Assembly (NCBI RefSeq): GCF_021532625.1
Contig: NZ_JAKGAR010000003.1
Span: forward strand, 558,001 to 622,000
Origin: Octadecabacter algicola
Lineage (GTDB): Bacteria > Pseudomonadota > Alphaproteobacteria > Rhodobacterales > Rhodobacteraceae
Direction of reading: 5' to 3'
Length of the DNA stretch: 64,000 nucleotides
In this document: in pieces, positions 61,015-64,000 of the stretch
How the letters are laid out: the number at the start of each line of letters is the position of its first letter
How positions within the stretch are numbered: the first letter of the stretch is position 1
Notes under the pieces: model-generated
What the model saw: the letters and a program-made list of their open reading frames with translations, nothing else
What the model was told of the DNA's origin: nothing
Database searches by the model: none
Position numbers and translations under genes: made by a program

Positions 61015-61812
61015 ATGTTTTACAGCATGAAGTCCAATACCCAGCTTATCGTGTTTACCGATCTTGACGGTACATTGATCGATCACGAAACTTACAGTTG
61101 GAATGAAGCACAGCCTGCACTGACCGTTCTTCATCAAATTTCCGCAGGCGTTGTTCTGGCGAGCAGTAAGACAACACCTGAAATTTCCACGTTGCGAACG
61201 TCACTTGGGTTGGACCATTGGCCCGCCATTGTCGAAAACGGCGCGGGTATTTTGCCGCCCAATGAAACCATCATTCCAGCGGGTGACCACTATGAAGCCG
61301 TTCGAGAGGCGCTGAACCGTGCGCCCGAGGATCTACGCGATCTCTTTCGTGGGTTTGGGGATGTATCCACAGCGCAAGTGGCAGAGATAACAGGCCTTTC
61401 GCTTGAAGACGCGGCATTGGCGCAACAGCGGGCCTTTTCAGAACCAGGTCAATGGTTAGGGACAGACGTGCAGAAGGTCGCCTTCGTGGATCACCTCAAG
61501 CGAGACGGAGTCATTGCGCAGCAAGGGGGGCGGTTCCTGACGCTTTCGTTGGGTGGCAACAAAGTTGACCAGATGCGAGCGATAATCGACGCGTATAAGC
61601 CGCAGCACACCATCGCCTTAGGCGATGCCCCCAATGACATACAGATGTTGGAAAACGCTGATTATGGTGTCGTCGTCGCCAACCCAAACCGCGCGCCACT
61701 TCCGCACCTAACTGGCGAAAAGACTGGCCAGATTATTAGAACGGCATCCGCGGGCCCGACTGGCTGGGCAGAGGCGGTCCTGACACTACTTAATAAACTT
61801 GAATTGCACTAG
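61015..61812 (+). CDS. HAD phosphatase of the MPGP/GpgP type
   Basis: A HAD-superfamily (IIB-type cap) phosphatase. Motif I is VFTDLDGTLID, motif II SSKTTPE, motif III region Lys in SLGGNKVDQM, motif IV ALGDAPNDIQML. The family is mannosyl-3-phosphoglycerate phosphatase, and with a GT81-type synthase next door the substrate is more likely glucosyl-3-phosphoglycerate. An ATG four codons later (MKSNTQL) may be the real start. Length 265. Confidence 0.8.
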   Translation: MFYSMKSNTQLIVFTDLDGTLIDHETYSWNEAQPALTVLHQISAGVVLASSKTTPEISTLRTSLGLDHWPAIVENGAGILPPNETIIPAGDHYEAVREALNRAPEDLRDLFRGFGDVSTAQVAEITGLSLEDAALAQQRAFSEPGQWLGTDVQKVAFVDHLKRDGVIAQQGGRFLTLSLGGNKVDQMRAIIDAYKPQHTIALGDAPNDIQMLENADYGVVVANPNRAPLPHLTGEKTGQIIRTASAGPTGWAEAVLTLLNKLELH

Positions 61813-61823
61813 GAGAGACGCAC

Positions 61824-63044
61824 ATGGCTGATTTTCATCAGAACGGAAACATCACAACGCTGCACAATCTCCGGGCGAGGTCCGCAGACGAGATGGAGCA
61901 CGAACTGTCGGTCTTTGCGCAATCACGGAAAATCTCGCTGATCTTGCCATGCCTCTACTCAGAGCTTGAGGGTGAAGCGATGCCGCATATCCTGTCGGAG
62001 TTGGCAAAGGTCAGCTACCTGCACAGAATCATTATCGGCCTGGATGCAGCCGATGAGACGCAGTACCGACACGCCAAAAAGTTCTTTGAGGGGTTGGGCC
62101 AGAACCACATCGTAATTTGGAACGACAGCCCGCGAATGCTTGCGCTGGGCGCGCGATTGGAATCGATGGGGCTGGCCCCGATGGAGCAGGGTAAGGGCAA
62201 GAATGTTTGGGCCTCTCTTGGGTATTTGATCGGATGCGCGGACAGCGCTGTAATGGCAATTCATGACTGCGATATTCTCACCTACAACAAAGAGATGTTG
62301 GCTCGTTTGGTCTACCCCGTCGCAAACCCTACGTTTCCGTATCAAGTCGCCAAGGGTTACTACCCCCGCATAGGCGGTGGGAACCTTAATGGCCGCGTAA
62401 CACGGCTGTTGGTAAGCCCTCTTCTGATTGCTTTGAAACGGGTCGTCGGAGATCGTGACTACATCGATTACTTGCGTAGCTTTCGGTATCCATTGTCAGG
62501 CGAATTTGCGATGCGTACTGCGATTTTGCCAGACCTTCGAATGCCGTCCGATTGGGGCTTGGAAATTGGTGTCCTGTCCGAGGCATGGCGCAACCTCGCG
62601 CCGAAGGCGGTTTGCCAAGTTGATATCTCGGACGCCTACGATCACAAACACCAATCCCTAAGCCCAGAGGAATCCAGTGCAGGCTTAAATCGAATGTCCA
62701 CGGACATCTGCAAAGCGATTTTTCGCAAGCTGGCGTCCGACGGCACCGTTTTTACGGCCAATGTTTTTCGTACGTTGAAAGCGACGTACTACCGCTGTGC
62801 CCTTGATCTACTCGAATCCTACTACAACGACGCCAAGATGAACGGGCTGACGATTGACCGCCACGCAGAGGAACAGTCAATCGAGTTGTTTGCAGAAAAC
62901 ATTATGAAGGCAGGGCAAATATTCTTGGATAACCCCCATGAAACGCCGTTCATCCCAACGTGGAACCGTGTTCATTCAGCCGACCCGACATTCCTGAGCG
63001 ATATGGCTGCCGCTGCTAAAGCCGACGAAGAAGAATACGTCTAA
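61824..63044 (+). CDS. GT81-type glucosyl-3-phosphoglycerate synthase-like glycosyltransferase
   Basis: A GT-A glycosyltransferase of about 406 residues. It shows LILPCLYSELEGEAMPHIL, the donor segment RIIIGLDAADETQY, the metal motif AIHDCDILTYNKEML (DCD), and GGGNLNGRVTRLLVSPLLIAL. These resemble GpgS/MpgS of the GT81 group, which join NDP-glucose to 3-phosphoglycerate. It begins 11 bases after the phosphatase gene with AGGAGAG before its ATG, so the two form an operon for a compatible solute. Alternative NDP-sugar acceptors cannot be excluded. Confidence 0.78.
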   Translation: MADFHQNGNITTLHNLRARSADEMEHELSVFAQSRKISLILPCLYSELEGEAMPHILSELAKVSYLHRIIIGLDAADETQYRHAKKFFEGLGQNHIVIWNDSPRMLALGARLESMGLAPMEQGKGKNVWASLGYLIGCADSAVMAIHDCDILTYNKEMLARLVYPVANPTFPYQVAKGYYPRIGGGNLNGRVTRLLVSPLLIALKRVVGDRDYIDYLRSFRYPLSGEFAMRTAILPDLRMPSDWGLEIGVLSEAWRNLAPKAVCQVDISDAYDHKHQSLSPEESSAGLNRMSTDICKAIFRKLASDGTVFTANVFRTLKATYYRCALDLLESYYNDAKMNGLTIDRHAEEQSIELFAENIMKAGQIFLDNPHETPFIPTWNRVHSADPTFLSDMAAAAKADEEEYV

Positions 63045-63047
63045 GCT

Positions 63048-64000
63048 TTAGCCGCGATTGGTTATCCAACGACACTGATACGGTGAAAGGGTCACCGCAT
63101 CTTTTTCCATGTCGATAGGTTCGCCACTGATCAGATCCACCCAGTCTTCATCTTCGATCAGGTTCATCGAGAGATGCGAAACATCGACCGTTTCATTGCT
63201 GACGTTATGCAGAGCGAAAATTGATTGGTGACGATCGAGACTCTGACGCCAGACACCAAACACAGCATCAGTCAGCGGCATCGTGAACTGCGTCGCATTG
63301 GGGTGGAAGGCGGGTTGGTTTTTCCGGATGCGCAGCCGATCTGACAAAGCATTCAAGACGCGCGATTGCTCTGTTTGGGGATCATCCAGCAAGCCGTTCA
63401 ATGTTGGATAATCCCAGCGGTGCCTGTTGATCGCACGGTTCATGCCCCGATGTTCGACCTGTGCGTGATCATTCGGTGTCGCCAGCATCGAGTGTATGTA
63501 GAACGCTGGAATGCCTTCGAGTGACATGACGATGGTTTGCGAACATATGAACCGCTCAAAGTGGTAGTCATCTTTGCCTTCAAATGTCTGGCCAGTCGCC
63601 GCGTAATAGGTCGTGTTGATCTCGTAAGGGGCCTCACCACCATCTGGCAGCGCCCGCATAGACACCAAGCCACCAATCTCTTTGATCGTGTCGATCATCT
63701 TGTTTTGCTCGTCCGTAGGCAGAATGCCCTCAACTGGGCGCATCCCGATCCCGTCGTGGCTGGCAGTGAAGTTCAGGTAGGCACAGCCCAATTGCGCGGG
63801 GGGCATGCCGCTAGACCAACGCCGCAGATAATCAGCGGAGCCAGACATCATCGCATGCAGGATCAGCGGCGGCAGTGGGAAGTTATAGATTGCGTGGGCT
63901 TCGTTGCGGTTGCCAAAATAGCTTAGGTTTTCGGCCTTAGGCACATTCGTTTCAGTCAGCAGAATGATCGTTTCCGCAGCATAGTCGCACAGCATTCGGA
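63048..64000 (-). CDS. GH13_18 sucrose/glucosylglycerate phosphorylase-like protein (partial)
   Basis: A frame of at least 316 codons that runs off the right edge at its 5' side; only the C-terminal part is here. It matches GH13 subfamily 18: a catalytic acid region LLTETNVPKAENLSYFGNRNEAHAIYNFPLPPLIL, the conserved NFTASHDGIGMRPVEG, and FYIHSMLATPNDH. The group cleaves sucrose, sucrose-6-phosphate or glucosylglycerate with phosphate. Convergent neighbours for glucosylglycerate synthesis make the last the likeliest. It ends 3 bases after the stop of the glycosyltransferase gene. Confidence 0.8.
   Translation of the reverse strand, partial: RMLCDYAAETIILLTETNVPKAENLSYFGNRNEAHAIYNFPLPPLILHAMMSGSADYLRRWSSGMPPAQLGCAYLNFTASHDGIGMRPVEGILPTDEQNKMIDTIKEIGGLVSMRALPDGGEAPYEINTTYYAATGQTFEGKDDYHFERFICSQTIVMSLEGIPAFYIHSMLATPNDHAQVEHRGMNRAINRHRWDYPTLNGLLDDPQTEQSRVLNALSDRLRIRKNQPAFHPNATQFTMPLTDAVFGVWRQSLDRHQSIFALHNVSNETVDVSHLSMNLIEDEDWVDLISGEPIDMEKDAVTLSPYQCRWITNRG

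Overview
The window reads as a chromosomal segment of an alphaproteobacterium of the Rhodobacterales (Roseobacter group). The evidence is the set of neighbourhoods: lptC-lptA-lptB-hpf-ptsN, gltD/gltB with a small secreted gene between them, FzlA next to QueG, HDAC-xseB-ispA-dxs, a PetP/PetR-type regulator pair, and the three-gene fbc (petABC) operon. Gene density is high, many genes overlap by 1-4 bases, and no transposase, integrase, phage or CRISPR gene was found.

Layout. 0-6.3 kb: a two-domain sulfotransferase, then a minus-strand envelope operon (RNase D, KdsD, LptC, LptA, LptB) followed by HPF and PtsN. 6.3-20 kb: tRNA-Leu, an NDUFA9-like reductase, UppP, glutamate synthase, MtgA, FzlA, QueG, a DMT exporter and IlvE. 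20-28 kb: PetP/PetR-like regulators, HDAC-like hydrolase, XseB, IspA, Dxs, a NavAb-type sodium channel, a YeeZ-like reductase and AroQ. 28-34.5 kb: an acyl-CoA cluster (CaiD-like hydratase, NDP-forming acyl-CoA synthetase, acyl-CoA dehydrogenase, class II aldolase) and AMP nucleosidase. 34.6-48.5 kb: HU, CcdA plus a Tat-exported thioredoxin, AroC, a TPP riboswitch with thiBPQ, petABC, two GSTs, a PaiB-like protein, MtaB and DapF. 60.2-64 kb: a DUF3010 protein and a probable glucosylglycerate cluster (GT81 synthase, MPGP-like phosphatase, GH13_18 phosphorylase).

The exciting part is 48.5-60.2 kb, a dense RNA-repair island. On the minus strand lie RtcR (a CARF/AAA+ activator), an RtcB2-type ligase, PrfH (a release-factor-like ribosome rescue protein) and a BCS1-type AAA ATPase, the last three coupled by short overlaps. 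Divergently, on the plus strand, lie a Ro60/TROVE protein, a 1.4 kb noncoding array, an unknown probably helical protein, and one polypeptide that fuses a KptA/Tpt1 2'-phosphotransferase to a second RtcB ligase.

The array holds eight Y-RNA-like units and one long hairpin. Each of the eight units has the same 5' block (AATGC...GGaXTACAT), the same 3' CTTGT block, and its own terminal helix with compensatory base changes. Most carry inside them a circularly permuted tRNA mimic (T-arm, acceptor, D-arm). Three complete tRNA genes with unusual bodies, anticodons UGG, GUU and UUG, sit between the units a few bases apart. I infer one system: damaged tRNA or rRNA is sensed by RtcR, bound or scavenged by Ro60 with a panel of Y RNAs, and repaired by two RtcB ligases, one serving damaged ribosomes with PrfH and one joined to an enzyme that removes 2'-phosphates. 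Ro60/Y RNA/RtcB operons and PrfH-RtcB pairs are known separately. The expanded Y/tRNA array, the KptA-RtcB fusion, the BCS1-type ATPase and the RtcR with a non-consensus GAFTGA loop are what deserve attention here.
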